Source: Chrysopilus asiliformis (taxonomy: Eukaryota > Arthropoda > Insecta > Diptera > Rhagionidae). Taken from it: a DNA stretch of 64,000 nt. The stretch covers positions 111,607,324-111,671,323 of the forward strand of contig OZ035960.1 in the NCBI GenBank assembly GCA_964034945.1, read 5' to 3'. Of this stretch, positions 22,003 to 34,508 are shown piece after piece; the stretch's first letter is position 1; the number at the start of each line of letters is the position of its first letter. The notes beneath the pieces were generated by a model that saw only the letters and a program-made list of their open reading frames with translations, made no database searches and was not told where the DNA came from. Both the position numbers and the translations under genes were made by a program.

Positions 22003-23280
22003 ATAAATATAAGGTTAGTAAACCTCACAGTTGCATCGAATTTGCTCATAAAATCGAGACCGTTATCGCTTTTTCACAGACGTTACTTTCCTAAACCCCT
22101 AACGCAGTATTCCCACCAAGACTGGCGGTATATTATATTTAGTCAAACAAAAGAAAATCCAAAGTTCAAGTGAAATGAATGCCAAGGATTCAGAAAACGG
22201 ATCCTACGGCGAAGAAAAGAGATCTTGGCTATTGAGAAGTGAGAAAGGGAAATGAGATATTTTCTTTTCTAAAGCAAAGGAAGGATAATATTACGCCGAC
22301 ACAACTACGCAATAAACATTTTCGTTAAGCAAAAGAAGTCTATCTAAGAGTTAAAGCTAAAAAAAAATGTTTGTTGCCTTTTCCGAGATTTTTTCTATTT
22401 TAGACGACGGACGCCCGGGCCGTCACCACAGACATAGTTATAGCCATAGTCGTCGGTCGTCGTTTGGATATCAAAAAGATAAGATCAATAGTTTACAATA
22501 GGAATAGGAAAACATCTAACAACGAATAAGTTTTATCACCGACACAAATTTGTTGTTTTTATGTAACAATCGCCACAATATACGTACATAATATGATGTC
22601 TTGTTTTCTTAGGATATATTCGACTTATAATACATTTCCTTATAGATACTTTAAGCTCTCAACTAACAGTCATTTTTGTTTTCCCTTGGCAAATTTTCTT
22701 TTTTTTTCTTTTTTGTTTTGGTTTTTATTTTGGATTTGACTATATATAGCGATATGAAAGATGTTTGGCATTCTTCTAGTTTTCTGAGTAATTTATGTCG
22801 ACCGTTAATTTTCTTTCTACTCAAGTCTGAGATGTAGTAGAATACAAAGAAAAATGAACAAAGAAAATTTATCTAAGCCGAGAGGGATGAGGATTAAATA
22901 AAAATTTTCATTTATTTAGATAGTCGGAAAATGAAAACTAACATGACAAAAGTATCTTGTATAAAAAAGTAATTGTATCTTCTTACGCTTGAAAAATTTC
23001 CTTTATATCTCATCGTTCTGTTTTATTGAAGATTGTTTGCGAAAAGCATTAAAATGTGATTTCAATTTCAAATTATTGTGTTTACATAAGTTATGTGTCT
23101 GGTGTATTTATTGCGAATAGCTTTGAATTATTTAATTGTTTTATGTTTTGAAAGTTTGAATAAAAGATCTAATACTAGTTTTAAGCAAATACACTATTGT
23201 ACATTTTCGCTTTGATTAAAAATATTTAAAAAATAGACCAACAGATCCGTTACACCGATACAATTTACGGAGCAATCCAG
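22003..23280. other. No gene seen
   Basis: One GC-rich patch with inverted GACGACGGACG and CGTCGGTCGTCG words lies at about 22404-22460. The remainder is AT-rich and unremarkable. Confidence 0.4.
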
Positions 23281-23512
23281 GGCACCAATCATGTAGTCCG
23301 ACGCGTCTCTGTCTTTCAACTTCGACGCAGCTTTTAACTCTTGACTTCGCCATATCTGCAGCTTGAAATTTCGCAGAATCGTCACTATGAATCGAAACGT
23401 GATTCTGACTGTCATTCTAGGAAATTTGAAGCTGCTGATATGGCGAAGTCAAGAGTGAAAAGCTGCGTCGAAGTCAAAAGACAGAGACGCGTCGGAATAC
23501 ATGATTGGTGCC
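23281..23512. mobile_element. CWG foldback MITE, copy 1 (232 bp)
   Basis: Nearly the whole element is one inverted repeat: about 100-bp arms starting GGCACCAATCATGTA and ending with the complement. CAG flanks both sides (23278-23280 and 23513-23515). Same length as the copy at 26138. A 3-bp CWG duplication is reminiscent of PIF/Harbinger-related lineages (inference). Confidence 0.92.
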
Positions 23513-24524
23513 CAGTGTTTCGATACCTGAACTTTAGTCTTCGAGCGACCATGGGTAGAAAAACCTTACAAATGTCGCAATCTCATAAAGGGTTTGTAAT
23601 CTTTATAAAACTCTAGGTGCTGCCAGTGGTGGCAAAAATTGTAATTTAAGGATGCATATTTTTGCCCAGTGCTTAAAACAAAATTTTTACATCACTAAAT
23701 ATATTTGCAAAGAGCACTCTAGTATAAAAAAATCCTAGCAGATCAAAATCTAGTCGTAGTTTTTTATATTCGTTCTTAAAGTGTGTCTAAATAATATTAA
23801 GGAAAAAGCTTGGAGTTCGACAAACAACTACAATAAATAAATTTTTTTACAGCATTTTTAATGTGAGAAAAATGGTAGAAAATCGCATTTTTCCTGTGAC
23901 ACAAAAACACACAATATCAGAATGGATTTTCACTCCCTAAGGATAGACTCGGGTTGTCTGTATTAAAATAAATTCTAGATCATAAATCCATGTTTATACA
24001 ACTATTGAATGGTTTACTGTCTGTCCTTATAGAGCACTAGCAAAGTATCATAATACATCCAATACATACATTTGTCGTTTGCATAATCAAAACATATAAC
24101 AGCTCACATAATGATGCATCAAGCTTACATCTTAGCTCCCATCCCTAACGTTCTGTAATCCCCATCCCACGACCACACAATTTTCCTGTTCATGTTGTAA
24201 AAAAAAAATATTGTATTCCGTTGTTGTTACTGTGTATAGCATCCGAACATCCGAACAACTCGAATGACTTGTGAAATGTAACATTTCCTTTCATATCGAT
24301 TTATTTCCCATATATAGAGAGCAAGAAAATCATAAATAAAAAAAAAAATACGAAACAAGCATGGAATATACTCGGTTGTTTGATAAAATCCAACTTTCAT
24401 AAGCACATATCCTTCTTAAAGGGCCTCTTGAGGTTGCTGAAACATGCTTTTCATGGGGAGATCGAAGTTTGCTTGCCTTCGTCAATATTTCGCATATATG
24501 TCGAGATCGTTTTGTATACCTATC
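23513..24524. other. No gene seen
   Basis: AT-rich. Frames of 70-90 codons at 24380-24662 run into the duplicated segment and are discussed there. Confidence 0.4.
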
Positions 24525-24707
24525 TTTGGTGTATCATCGGTAAAGGAATCCACTTTTCCTACTTTTCCATTTTCTTTTGCCATAACATTCCTTGCCGTAG
24601 TGCGTTTTACCCCGATACTAGGCCAGATATTGAGATTGAATAAGGATGAGTTGATTATATAAAATATGTGGAAGCAACACAACACTTCCACGGATCGAAA
24701 AATTTCT
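24444..24707 (+). other. Source copy of the 183-bp duplication; possible coding piece
   Basis: The plus frame 24444-24662 encodes 72 residues ending in FAITFLAVVRFTPILGQIL-RLNKDELII and a TAA. The part inside the duplication (24525 onward) differs from the copy at 21006 only by a silent base, a weak hint that this frame was once coding. The hydrophobic stretch could be a membrane segment. No flanking direct repeats were found here, so this is more likely the donor locus than the inserted copy. Product not recognised. Confidence 0.3.
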
Positions 24708-26007
24708 TTCTACAGAATGCAGGATTATACGTATATCCTATTTCCCCGTATTTCGAAATATATTAAGGTCCTGGTTTAGTTATATTTCCTACCTATTTTA
24801 TTCGCCCCCTATGGAATCTAGAATTTCTCCATACCTACTACTGCATAAGAAGACACTCGAAAAATATCTTAAAAGTATTCAAGGTTTTCCCAGCCCCTAA
24901 TAATATCCTTGTCTTGGCTGTTAACGTATAGTTATTTCGTAACACACGGTAAATAAAAGTAACGTTAATAAATTGTTACGAACAAGTATCAAGAGTGTAT
25001 CTTGTCAGGATTTTATTGAAAAGGATCCTTAAATTGAAGGAACCAAGGTCCTCAATATTACAACTGGGATGAGGTGAAATGAATTAACTTCAAGCCTTTT
25101 TAATTTTCCCTCTATTGTAATCTTTCCATAAACTAGAAGATTGGCAACACTTTCTCCATCCCTATTCTGAGTTTTACCTTTTCATAGTGTTACTGCCTGA
25201 TGCTGTGTATTTTAAGCGCGATGGAGGAAAACCAGACGAAAGCGAAGGGAGATAAAAAGAAAAAGCTTTTTTTTAGCATATCACACGACGGTTACTTAAT
25301 AATTTAACAAAAGGTCGATAAAACCGGATAGGAGATACGAGATCCCACTGCTGAATCATCTCTGCGAAATAGCCCCTCACCTCTTGTTCAATATAAAAAT
25401 AGAATCAAAGGGTTTTTCTTAAACTTGTAACACAAAAGGTGTTCTAGCGCGTTTTCCTTCTTACATTTTTAATAATTCACGCAAAATATGGATCGGGAAA
25501 TTTAATTAGTTCGTAAAACTTCGCTTGATGTAATTTGTGGAGGCGTGATGAAATTTAGTGTCGGCTTGATTTTGATTGTTAGAAACGTTTATTTTTGTAC
25601 GCTTTATTAAAATTTTAATGCGTAAAAAATCAACAAAATTAGATAAAACGATGTTTCAAACAAAAAAAAAAGGAATGTAATTAACAGTGATGTGTTGCCA
25701 GAAGGCCTTTTTCGGGAATTCCAAGTCTGCCGTTTTATTTAAAAGTTGATGTCAGCTCCAAACTCTTCTCAAATTCTGGCGATTTAATGTTTTTTTTTGA
25801 AGACTTTTGGTCAAAAGGATTTTTTTTACGGAAATTTCCATAATTCCGCTGATACACTCATGCGTCGTTCGCTTTGTTTACTTTCATTTTGATTCCCAAA
25901 TAATCGGTTCGGATTGGCGAATCAAAGCATATTCGTTTGACTTGATTTCCCCGTTTTCGACTTCAAGTCAGACGAAGCCAAATGAAGGCAAATCATGGCA
26001 GATCGAG
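24708..26007. other. No gene seen
   Basis: AT-rich with short homopolymers (25265-25275, 25660-25672). Nothing recognised. Confidence 0.4.
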
Positions 26008-26112
26008 GCATCCCAAAGAGCACAAAAGGTAATAAAGTGGTCGTCCCGACTTTAGTTTCTTGACTGTATGGTAAAACAACCACTTTATGACCAGTTTTGT
26101 TACTTGGGATAC
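26008..26112. repeat. Imperfect inverted repeat, 34-bp arms
   Basis: 26008-26041 and 26079-26112 pair at roughly three quarters of positions (shared text ATAAAGTGGT and ATCCCAA). It lies 25 bp left of the second CWG foldback. Probably an old foldback. Confidence 0.55.
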
Positions 26113-26137
26113 ACTCGCTTTCGCCGGGATTTTCCTG

Positions 26138-26369
26138 GGCACCAATCATGTATTCCGACGCGTCTCTGTCTTTCGACTTCGACGCAGCTTTTAACTCTTG
26201 ACTTCGCCATATCTGCAGCTTGAAATTTCGCGGAATCGTCACTATGAATCGAAACATGATTCTGACTGTCATTCTAGGAAATTTGAAGCTGCTGATATGG
26301 CGAAGTCAAGAGTTAAAAGCTGCGTCGAAGTCTAAAGACAGAGACACGTCGGAATACATGATTGGTGCC
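26138..26369. mobile_element. CWG foldback MITE, copy 2 (232 bp)
   Basis: Same ends and length as the copy at 23281, flanked by CTG on both sides (26135-26137 and 26370-26372). The two copies differ at only a few positions, so both are young. Confidence 0.93.
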
Positions 26370-29300
26370 CTGAATTCGCCAAGATTATGGAGCCGCTACC
26401 GACTGCAATTTTAGCGATTGAACTATAATTTGATGGAAAAATTGCTATTAGTAGCTAATGATCTATACGAGATAATTCTTTTAGGTAGCATGGAGCGGAA
26501 TATCTCATTTTTATAATACGTAAAGAGTGTATGGTACGAAAAAAATGCAGTTTGTTGTAATAAGAAAGTAAGTTTTTTATCTTTTTTTTTGAAAAAAGAT
26601 TTGTTTGTTAAAAAATGCCTATCAAAACTATAGGCAATAAATTAAAATTCCCATAAAAATAAATTGTTTGACTGTCGAGTCAATCATATGTCAAAATATT
26701 TCAAAATAAAAATTAACAAAAAATAATGACACGTATGTGAAATTCATCGATTGAATTGAAATTACTCGTATTTTCGATTTTCATTTACCAAATGAACTAA
26801 TTTTCGACGATTCTTTCACAAACGTATATTCAAAATGAAAAAATCAGGAAAATCAAACGAAAATTTCCATTGCGAACGTTTATAAAATAGAAAATTAACA
26901 AACCTGGAATAGACTTTAAATTGGTTATCTGTTAAGCGTAGAAATTAAATTTGTCGTTTAAAAGACTTTTATTTTATTTTACACGTACTTTGGCAATGAG
27001 ATTCTGAGTTACCATCAATAAATTGCAATAATCGATTTTCATTTTCGATTCGGAAACCTGAAAACCGCAATTTATTTTCAAATACATTTTCAGAGGTAAA
27101 TTTCTATATTTATTTTACCTCAATTATAAATTATGGTTGTCTACGTGGGATTTATTCATTGCAGAATTCGATTAAAAAAACCTTTTAATATTTTTTTTAT
27201 TTTTGAAATTTTATTAACGCGTAGGTAAAAGTATAAGTTTTGTAATTAAGATACAGAATTATTATTGGGCATCTGTTGTTAATATTATTAATTTGGTAGT
27301 GAAAATTGCATGACAGTTTCTTTTACATAGTACGAAGATATTTACCACAATATTTTTTTTTTTTACTTTTTCATGCTTTTTTTTCTTTTTTCAGCAAATT
27401 TTTTTTAAATCTGTTTTTTTTTTCAAATTATTTGTTCAAAGTTAAAAAACGAATTTATTAATATTTTCCCAGTTCTTGTGCAGTCTTTACACATGGCGGG
27501 TGTGTCACTAGTACGATTTCGACGTCGTCAATTATTCGTCCTGCGCCCGCAATTTTTTTCTCCGAGCTTAGAAAAATGAAAACAACCCAAACAGCATCGA
27601 AAAGTACGCGAACATGAGATTTGTTCTTTGCGACTTGAAAGAGTAGAAATTTACACAATCGGGATTAAAAATTTACACCTATAATTCACATCCGCGTAAA
27701 AGAAGCGAAAGAAGTGACGAGCACGATCTTTGGGGCAACATTCGCTTCATGAAAATCCTGCGGCGATAGAGCAGCATTTGATGGTTTTCGGGCCGAAATA
27801 GTGATTGGCTGTGGAGCCTGAACGTCAGTTTAATTTTGAAGAAGCGTGTGATGGAAAAAGTGACGAAACTGCTACCACTAAAGTTTCATTAAAGCTCCCC
27901 GTCTGAGAAACACCAAAAAAAATTGATGCCTTCAGCCGCCATATTTCTCACTGACGTTTGATGAAAACGATTACGTTTCGAGAATTAAATTTCTTATTTC
28001 AGGCGAATGACTGAAGGATATTGCATAAAAAGTGGATAGCAGACATTTTTGAAACAGCGCAATTTTATTGGCATCAAAATTTTATTGCAAAAGAAAAAAT
28101 AAATTTGACCGGTAAAATAAAATTAAAGAAATTTTTCATTAAAAACTAAATAATTTGATGGCCCATTAAAATTTGTTTAAATTTCAGATCCAATATTGCC
28201 GAAAAATTTTAATGGCAATTAAAATCACGACATGCAATCGGAAGAAAAGTCCATTATAAAATAATACTCCACAAAAAGTTTCCATTAATTTATCGCCATT
28301 AGATTTTTCTTGTTCGTTTCTGTTTACGTTTTTATTGTTCATCTCTGTTGACTCACCCAAGCTAAGTAAGAATTCGAGGGAGAAAGAAAACCCGCTCGAT
28401 GATTTGTGTAATTGTGTGATATGCACGTCAGATGACGCTCGCGCATGAGACTACTAATTACGTCCCTGTCGTTATATTTGCGACGTAGCAAACCGCAGAA
28501 AAGTGTTCCCCACTATGTGTGTCGTTGCGCGTCTCATACGCACAACTAAATACGTATTTGCGACATAAACTGCTTATCGCCGCGATCTGCATGGTGACGA
28601 AATATGGGGATAAACACCATAATTGCTACTTAAAATGCTATTTGGGAATGATAAGTTTTTCCAAGCCCTCTCATTTAAAACCCCACACGACGTGTAACTT
28701 AGTATAATTACTTTATACAACATGGCACCTGATAGCCGCCATTTTGTTTTTTCATGAGGTTCGTATCTCACCAGATAATATAAAAAACGTTTCAAACATT
28801 ACTTGCCTGTCAAGCAATGTTTTTCCCATAATTCGTTTCGTTAGTGTTTTCACTGTAATTTTCATTTCTCCCAATTGAAAATGGGGATCAATATCGGATA
28901 TCTCCGGATTTTCCTTCAAATTGTTTTCATTTTGTCATTTTCCATGAGTTGAATTTATCTGCAATAGCGTTAAGTTCATACACACCAACAACCCTTCACA
29001 AATCATAAAAAAAAACGGATGGATTTTTCAGGGCATGAGATATGTAATTAAAAATTCCTTTTCATAAAACGGGAATCGGGGGTGCATTTTAAACCGCAGT
29101 GAGCTTAGTCTAGCGGAAAAATTTTGAATTCTGTTTGAATGGATGGTTACAGTTACATTCAATTGGAATATAGAGCTCGATTATGATGAATGAATGGAAA
29201 ATTTGCAACCGGATTTTCTCCCTTCACAATTTTTACCCCCACAACATTTTCTTTTTTTATTTTCGCTGATATTTTTCATGGGTGTTTTAACTCTGCCCTG

Positions 29301-29689
29301 TAACGGCAATGATATTTTTGTATAGCATGTGTATATATACTGTGAAATTCCCACATTATTTTGAATCGGGAATGAAGCCACACTATGGCATTGAATAAAC
29401 GGAAGTAGTGCAAGTAAAGCAACGATAAAAGAAGGCCGGATACCAATCTCCGGCCGTAGTTGAACCATTGAAATGCAACAAAAGGTAACAATTAAAATGC
29501 ACTTTAAAAAATACCACTGCATGATCAATTTATGTAAAATGCTGAAACATGATTTAAAAAAGAAGTAGTATTTCTTTCAAAGTTTAAATGATATGAGCTC
29601 GAACAATAAATATTTCATTAGTGTTATAGCATAGAAAGCTTGGGGTTTTGCGCTTTTAGGAAAAAATGAATTTTGACAAAATTTAAAGG
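26370..29689. other. No named gene; CpG-richer part 27470-28620
   Basis: 27470-27960 and 28420-28620 have more CpG and GC than the surroundings (for example gcagtctttacacatggcgg, ttgcgacgtagcaaacc) and two GCCGCCAT words (27952, 28735). Such patches can mark promoters or 5' exons, but I found no convincing frame with splice sites. Confidence 0.35.
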
Positions 29690-30240
29690 AAATAAAATTT
29701 TCCACATTTTTTTTGCTTCACCGGTTTTTTTTATCTCTAAGGGGCTCAAGATATTTGGAAACAATTCAGTTTTTGAAAATCTTTTGAAAACTATGCACTT
29801 TTATATAAAAATAAAATATTCTAATAATTCAACACTCAGAAAAATGTCCAGGTCAACTTTTTGTCAGGTTAACTCTGACCTTACAGAGGTTTCTGTAAGC
29901 CAGCTAGCGGTCAGAGTTAACCTATCTAAGGTCAACTCGTGCAGCTCCCAATGCCCTACTTCACCTGCTGGTGGCTTAATTTGAGAATTTCTCCGACCAC
30001 AGGTCAACTCAGTTTTACTTGCCCACATGCAGGCGAACGCGCGCCTGCCCGAGGCCAATTACGCCGTATGTAGGCCTCCATTTCGAGTTAGCCTCCATTT
30101 TTCTGAGTGAAAGGAAATGAAATTTCCTGCTTTTTTGTCTTTAACGATTTTTACGTATCTCTAACGGTTCTCAACGTATTTAAAAAAAATGAAGTTTTTT
30201 GAAAAAGTCTCTGAAACGTTGGGCTATTATAAAAAAATCC
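29690..30240 (-). repeat. Rep-2 sequence flanking an inserted MITE
   Basis: 29690-29832 and 30110-30240 both carry Rep-2 blocks in minus orientation (agcaaaa-aatgtggaaaat and accgttagagatacgtaaaa when read on the minus strand). The MITE at 29833-30109 lies between them. Confidence 0.6.
29833..30109. mobile_element. 277-bp GC-rich MITE with AGGTCA half-sites
   Basis: The ends are 14-bp inverted repeats, CACTCAGAAAAATG and its complement. No clear target duplication. Inside, AGGTTAACTCTGACC (29866-29880) and its exact complement (29909-29923) form a second hairpin. AGGTCA or TGACCT occurs at 29850, 29876, 29929 and 30001. No coding. Confidence 0.8.
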
Positions 30241-31572
30241 AATCGAGGAAAACTTGTAAAAATCATTTGGCTAGTTTATGAAATAGCGGGTGAGGGGTCG
30301 GAGATGAGGGGAATTCTTGCGTCAAACATGACTTAAAACATCCACGCCATCTTAAGCAAGCCAACCTAATGTGGTTCAATGTTTTCCGTTGAGGGTTTCA
30401 AAAGTTACAGTGGAACATTCTTCTTTGATAGCTATAATCGAACACATATACTTTTCTGTTTTGGGAAATCGCATAAAAAGGCAATTTTAATTACCCAAAA
30501 AATTACTCACTCCCAATGCATTTAAGATAATTTTCAAAAAAAAAAAAAAACTGAACGAAAATGCAAATTGCAGAAAAACATTTAATACCCTTTGAAGGAC
30601 AAAAAAAGCGAATTTTAATTTTTCCAAGCTCAACATGATGCCAAAGTAATTCCTTTATACGAGTATTTTTTCATAACCTATTTTCTGTCATATTACTTAA
30701 GTTTCCCTATTTTATACGTCATTGACGATGGACATAAAAATAAAAGGAAATGTCGTGTACATGCAACAGAATCACTCATAATCTCTTGCTCCCGGGCGTT
30801 TATGTCAGACAGAGCATAGGAAAAAAAATCTTTTTTATTCTCTATAAAACCATGGTAAAAAGCTGTTTTCTTTATTTTTTTTCTCCCTTTAAATATTAGT
30901 TCATTGCGCTCATCAAATTTTCCATTCATTTTGCTTGTAATAAATCCCGGGGAGAAAAAAAAATGAAGAATATTGTCGAAGAGGATTTTTTTCTTGAATC
31001 TATGAGAAAAGGAAAAATATTTCTGAAACCATAATGAATAAAAATTTATAACCAATAACTTTGTAATTGTGTTCGCATTTACCCATTCCAGGTCACTTCC
31101 GTCTTTGAAAATCTTCTCTTTATTATGTACCAGGATTCACTCAGTTTCTTATTCTTGTCTTGTAACGCATTCATCATTTTTCTTATTCATCGGTGTTGGG
31201 GTTGGATGGTCGTTTCTCACAAAATATGTTTTTTTTTCATTTTTTGCTCGCAACATTAACTACAAGTCCGTGAATTTCTCACCAATTTAGTTGATTTCAT
31301 AAATTTTAAGACTTGCCTCTTATTAAATGTTATGGACTTTCGCCTCGTTTGTCAGTAATTGCACCACATTTCATATCTTGGGCAAAACAAATACGCCTAC
31401 ATTGAAAGGAAGATAAGTTGGTATGTTATTTAATACAGGATCAACGCACGGTGAAGTAAAACAGATTTTTTTCATGCGAAAAGCGATGCAGAATAAAGGA
31501 AGAACTTTTAATACAGAGACAACTTACATAGGCATAATCAGAATTTTCTGAGCCCTGTGGAGAAATAAGAGT
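30241..31572. other. No gene seen
   Basis: AT-rich with an A run at 30538-30550. A 120-codon minus frame (30693-31055) is driven by A and T runs and has no domain that I recognise. Confidence 0.4.
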
Positions 31573-31595
31573 GGGGGGGGGGGGGGGGGGGGGGG
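31573..31595 (+). repeat. G23 homopolymer
   Basis: 23 consecutive G, by far the longest G run in the window. Length is prone to sequencing error. Confidence 0.9.
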
Positions 31596-31600
31596 AGGAA

Positions 31601-31678
31601 GGGATGCCATTTTTTGGAATGCCATTTTTTGGGATGCCATTTTTTGGGATGCCATTTTTTGGGATGCCATTTTTTTTG
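31601..31678 (+). repeat. 15-bp array (GGGATGCCATTTTTT), five units
   Basis: Five near-perfect units directly after the G run. It reads Q-K-M-A-S on the minus strand, a by-product of the period. Confidence 0.9.
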
Positions 31679-31845
31679 TTAAACCAAAAAATGTGGACTG
31701 GCCGACAGACAGATGCACGGACATTGTCATAGTTTTGCCTGAAACGGATTTCGTATTGATCAGAAAGTTTTTATCTGCCACCGTTTCTCGACGGTCTGCG
31801 TCATGAATACAATACTTTCCTTCTATAGAAGAGCAAAGTAAAAAT
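31679..31845 (+). repeat. Rep-2 3' part
   Basis: Blocks gacagacagatgcacggaca, gatcagaaag-tttatctgcc and the terminal cttctatagaag match 40743-40885. Confidence 0.7.
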
Positions 31846-32136
31846 GTGCCGCAGGAGAATATTTTTCTGTATAAACTCGTTAAAAATTGCACCGCTGGTG
31901 AAGAAGAAAAATATTATTTACTGCAACTTTCAGGCTTTAATTGACTTCCAAAGATTTCAAAATCTATCCCTAGGGTCAATACAGACAACTTTGGCAAGCC
32001 CTCAATTAAAAAATGTTGAAGAAAAAGTAACACTAGATTGCAGAATTTCATGACAAAGGTTTAGTTTCCGGAATAACGGGACAACATACATAAATCCGGA
32101 CTTATTCCAGTCATTTCGGGACATGTGGTCACCCTA
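31846..32136 (-). repeat. Rep-3 interspersed repeat, minus copy
   Basis: On the minus strand it runs from GGGTGACCACATGTCCCG (about 32135) through CCGGAAACTAAACC (about 32060) to CTCCTGCGGCACATTT (about 31846). Same order as 37783-37936, with extra DNA in the middle. Confidence 0.7.
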
Positions 32137-34508
32137 TTTAAAAGCGAAGTTGCCATATACTCGTGTTGTACTTTTTTAGTAAAAGGATAGCAACCTACAA
32201 AGCAGAACATAATTTTGCCCACTTTTAGACGCTTAGAAAAAGTCCTGAAATGAGTTTGCCTAATTTCAGGCGTTTGGAAAAGTTTATTTACAAAATCTTT
32301 TTTTTTGCCACTGTGCAACGTCCTTGCGTTGTCCTAGCGTAGACAATACAAAATTCCCACGACACCAGTCCAAGGATTTCTAAAACAGGGATATCGCAGC
32401 CAGTGAGTATGTGAATTTGTTCTCTCTGCCATGCCGGTTCAAATCTAAACTTGTATTCCTACGTGTTTCCGTATCCATCACGTTGAATTGTTTACATCGT
32501 TATTACGCTTGTGAAAGGGAGTGAAATTCACCTTATTTTTATGAACAGTTGTTGTTGTTGTTCTTTAATACATAAAAATTCCTCTAGAATCTTCCCTCTT
32601 CAACATTATAGTCGGATCTCCCACATTAAAAAGTATATACAGACTGTCGTTGTGCCGCATTAGGACATCTCTGGTTGGTATACATTTTAATCAAAATTAT
32701 ACACCTACCTGAAGAAAACAATGGTTTAACCACTTTTAGAATATATAAAAAAAAATGTAAAATACGGGCAAGTGAAAGTCGAGAGTAGTTCAGACAAACC
32801 GGGGGTGAATTGAAGTGAAAAAAATATCTAAAATCCTATTATACCCATTCAACTTGTAAAATAAATGCGATGGAAAGGTCGGGAATAAAATATTTCGTTC
32901 CTCTGGTAAATTTTTGTAAGAGGATTAAGTCTTTGTAAAGACGAAAATTTTTATGGTCAATTTATAAAGGGATTAAGGATTTTGTCTTTGAATTTATTTT
33001 ACGTTGAAATAACCAAAGAGCTTTCGCTGTGTTACTGGCTGGCTGGTTCGGGTATATTTCTCATGCTCAGCACTTACTGGCATTGGATCCGGGATCCAGA
33101 ATTCCTAACGGTTCCCGTAGGAAGTTTGGGACAAAAAAACCCCACCGTACTTAGGCAAACCAAGTAAAACGATTTTCTTTTCTTGTGACATAGCGGGGTG
33201 GAAAAAAGGAAAAACTGTAACAGAAAAATCAGCAGAGTAAAAGACCACAGGCACAGGGGTAAAAATTCCTTAAGACGGATTTTCATACTCAGAATTCAGT
33301 GCCGAAGGGTTCGCACCCCCAAAAAATTTTAATATTGTTTGGAGTTGTCTGTTGATAAGGAGGTACCATGAACCTGGACTTTTTTTCTCTCTCTCTCTAT
33401 CTCTCTCTCTGTTATCGTTCACTCCACTTTTTGTACTTATGCTCCCTTTAGAATTTTCTGGTTATGTTGGCTTTCTTAACATATGTTTCAAATTAACACG
33501 CAGCATAGCTTACGGTTTTTGTCTGATTTTGAATTCTGGTCTCCTATTCCTCGAGATTTACTTTTTATGTTTATGTTTATTGAAGCTTTTCATGTTTAAT
33601 GGGTCTTTTGGCTTTACTCAGAATGGGTTTCGTTTGTTTTTTCAGTTTTTTTCCTTCTCTTCTTTTTTTTACAATCGTAGCAACGTGATTTTCGCCGAGG
33701 CAGACCGTGGGAAATTCATCGAAAGTAGGAAGGTTTAGGCTTTATTTCAAATTTTACACATTTTTTTTAGGTTAAGGGGGTTTTAGTGCAAGGAGGATTG
33801 TTATTGAGTGAGAATTCACACCTGTCCGTTGGGTTATATAAGGTGTTGTTAAGACCAAAGGTTTTTATGCTAGTCAATCGTTACCAACTTTTAGGGCCTA
33901 TAAAATATATTGCAAAATGTCGGAGCATAAAAGCATAACCTGAAGCCTTTTGGTCTATAAATTGTATGTCTTATTCATTGAATTCGTTTGTGTAATGAAT
34001 TTTTGTCTGATATTTGATCGCATATAAACGTTTTTAGTAGTAGGGTTGTGGTTTCAGGTACTCAATTTTTTTAAGCGTGCTAGAAAACCTCATGAATTTG
34101 TCTACGTTCAGACGTTTGAAAAATGTTTAATTGCAAGATTTTTTGAAAATGGATTTGCTTACTTTCGGAAGTTTGAAACCCGTTTTTTTTTTCAAAACAA
34201 AAACAAAAAAACAAAAAATATAGTATTTTGCCTTTTTTCGAGGGTTTTAAATTTTTTTTTGTCTATTTTCAGGCGTTTTGTAAAAGATTCTCAGGCCTTT
34301 AAAAAATTCTACTTTCAGACACTTTATCTCCTGCCTTCCAATGTATATTTGCCCACTGCCACGCGTTTTAAAAAAAGTATTTTCCTTTTTCTAGGCGTTT
34401 TTGAATGATTTTTGCATATAAATAAATATTTTATATTAAACTGTGTTTTAGATCATAAGAAAATATCCTCGCACTTAATTTTTGAAAGGATTTAAATTAC
34501 ATGTGCAT
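32137..34508. other. No gene seen; CT microsatellite and TTTCAGGCGTTT boxes
   Basis: A (CT)n run lies at 33385-33412. At 34080-34400 the word ttcaggcgttt and variants recur every 50-80 bp, also at 32262-32275, and open a 120-codon frame by periodicity. The 128-codon frame 33352-33738 is T-rich and hydrophobic with no recognisable domain. Confidence 0.4.

Noticed and set aside
23194..23616. 73- and 91-codon frames on opposite strands with similar text
   Set aside because: Mirror translations of the two arms of a foldback MITE, not genes. The same applies at 25922-26414 and 47327-47703.
30693..31055. 120-codon minus frame
   Set aside because: Lys and Phe runs from A and T homopolymers; nothing recognisable.
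33300..33325. B-box-like gggttcgcaccccc
   Set aside because: No A box or cloverleaf upstream.
33352..33738. 128-codon hydrophobic frame, membrane-protein-like
   Set aside because: Phe, Leu and Ser bias arises from T-rich DNA and a CT microsatellite; no domain, start context or splice signal.
34046..34408. 120-codon Phe-rich frame
   Set aside because: Explained by recurring TTTCAGGCGTTT-like boxes and T runs.
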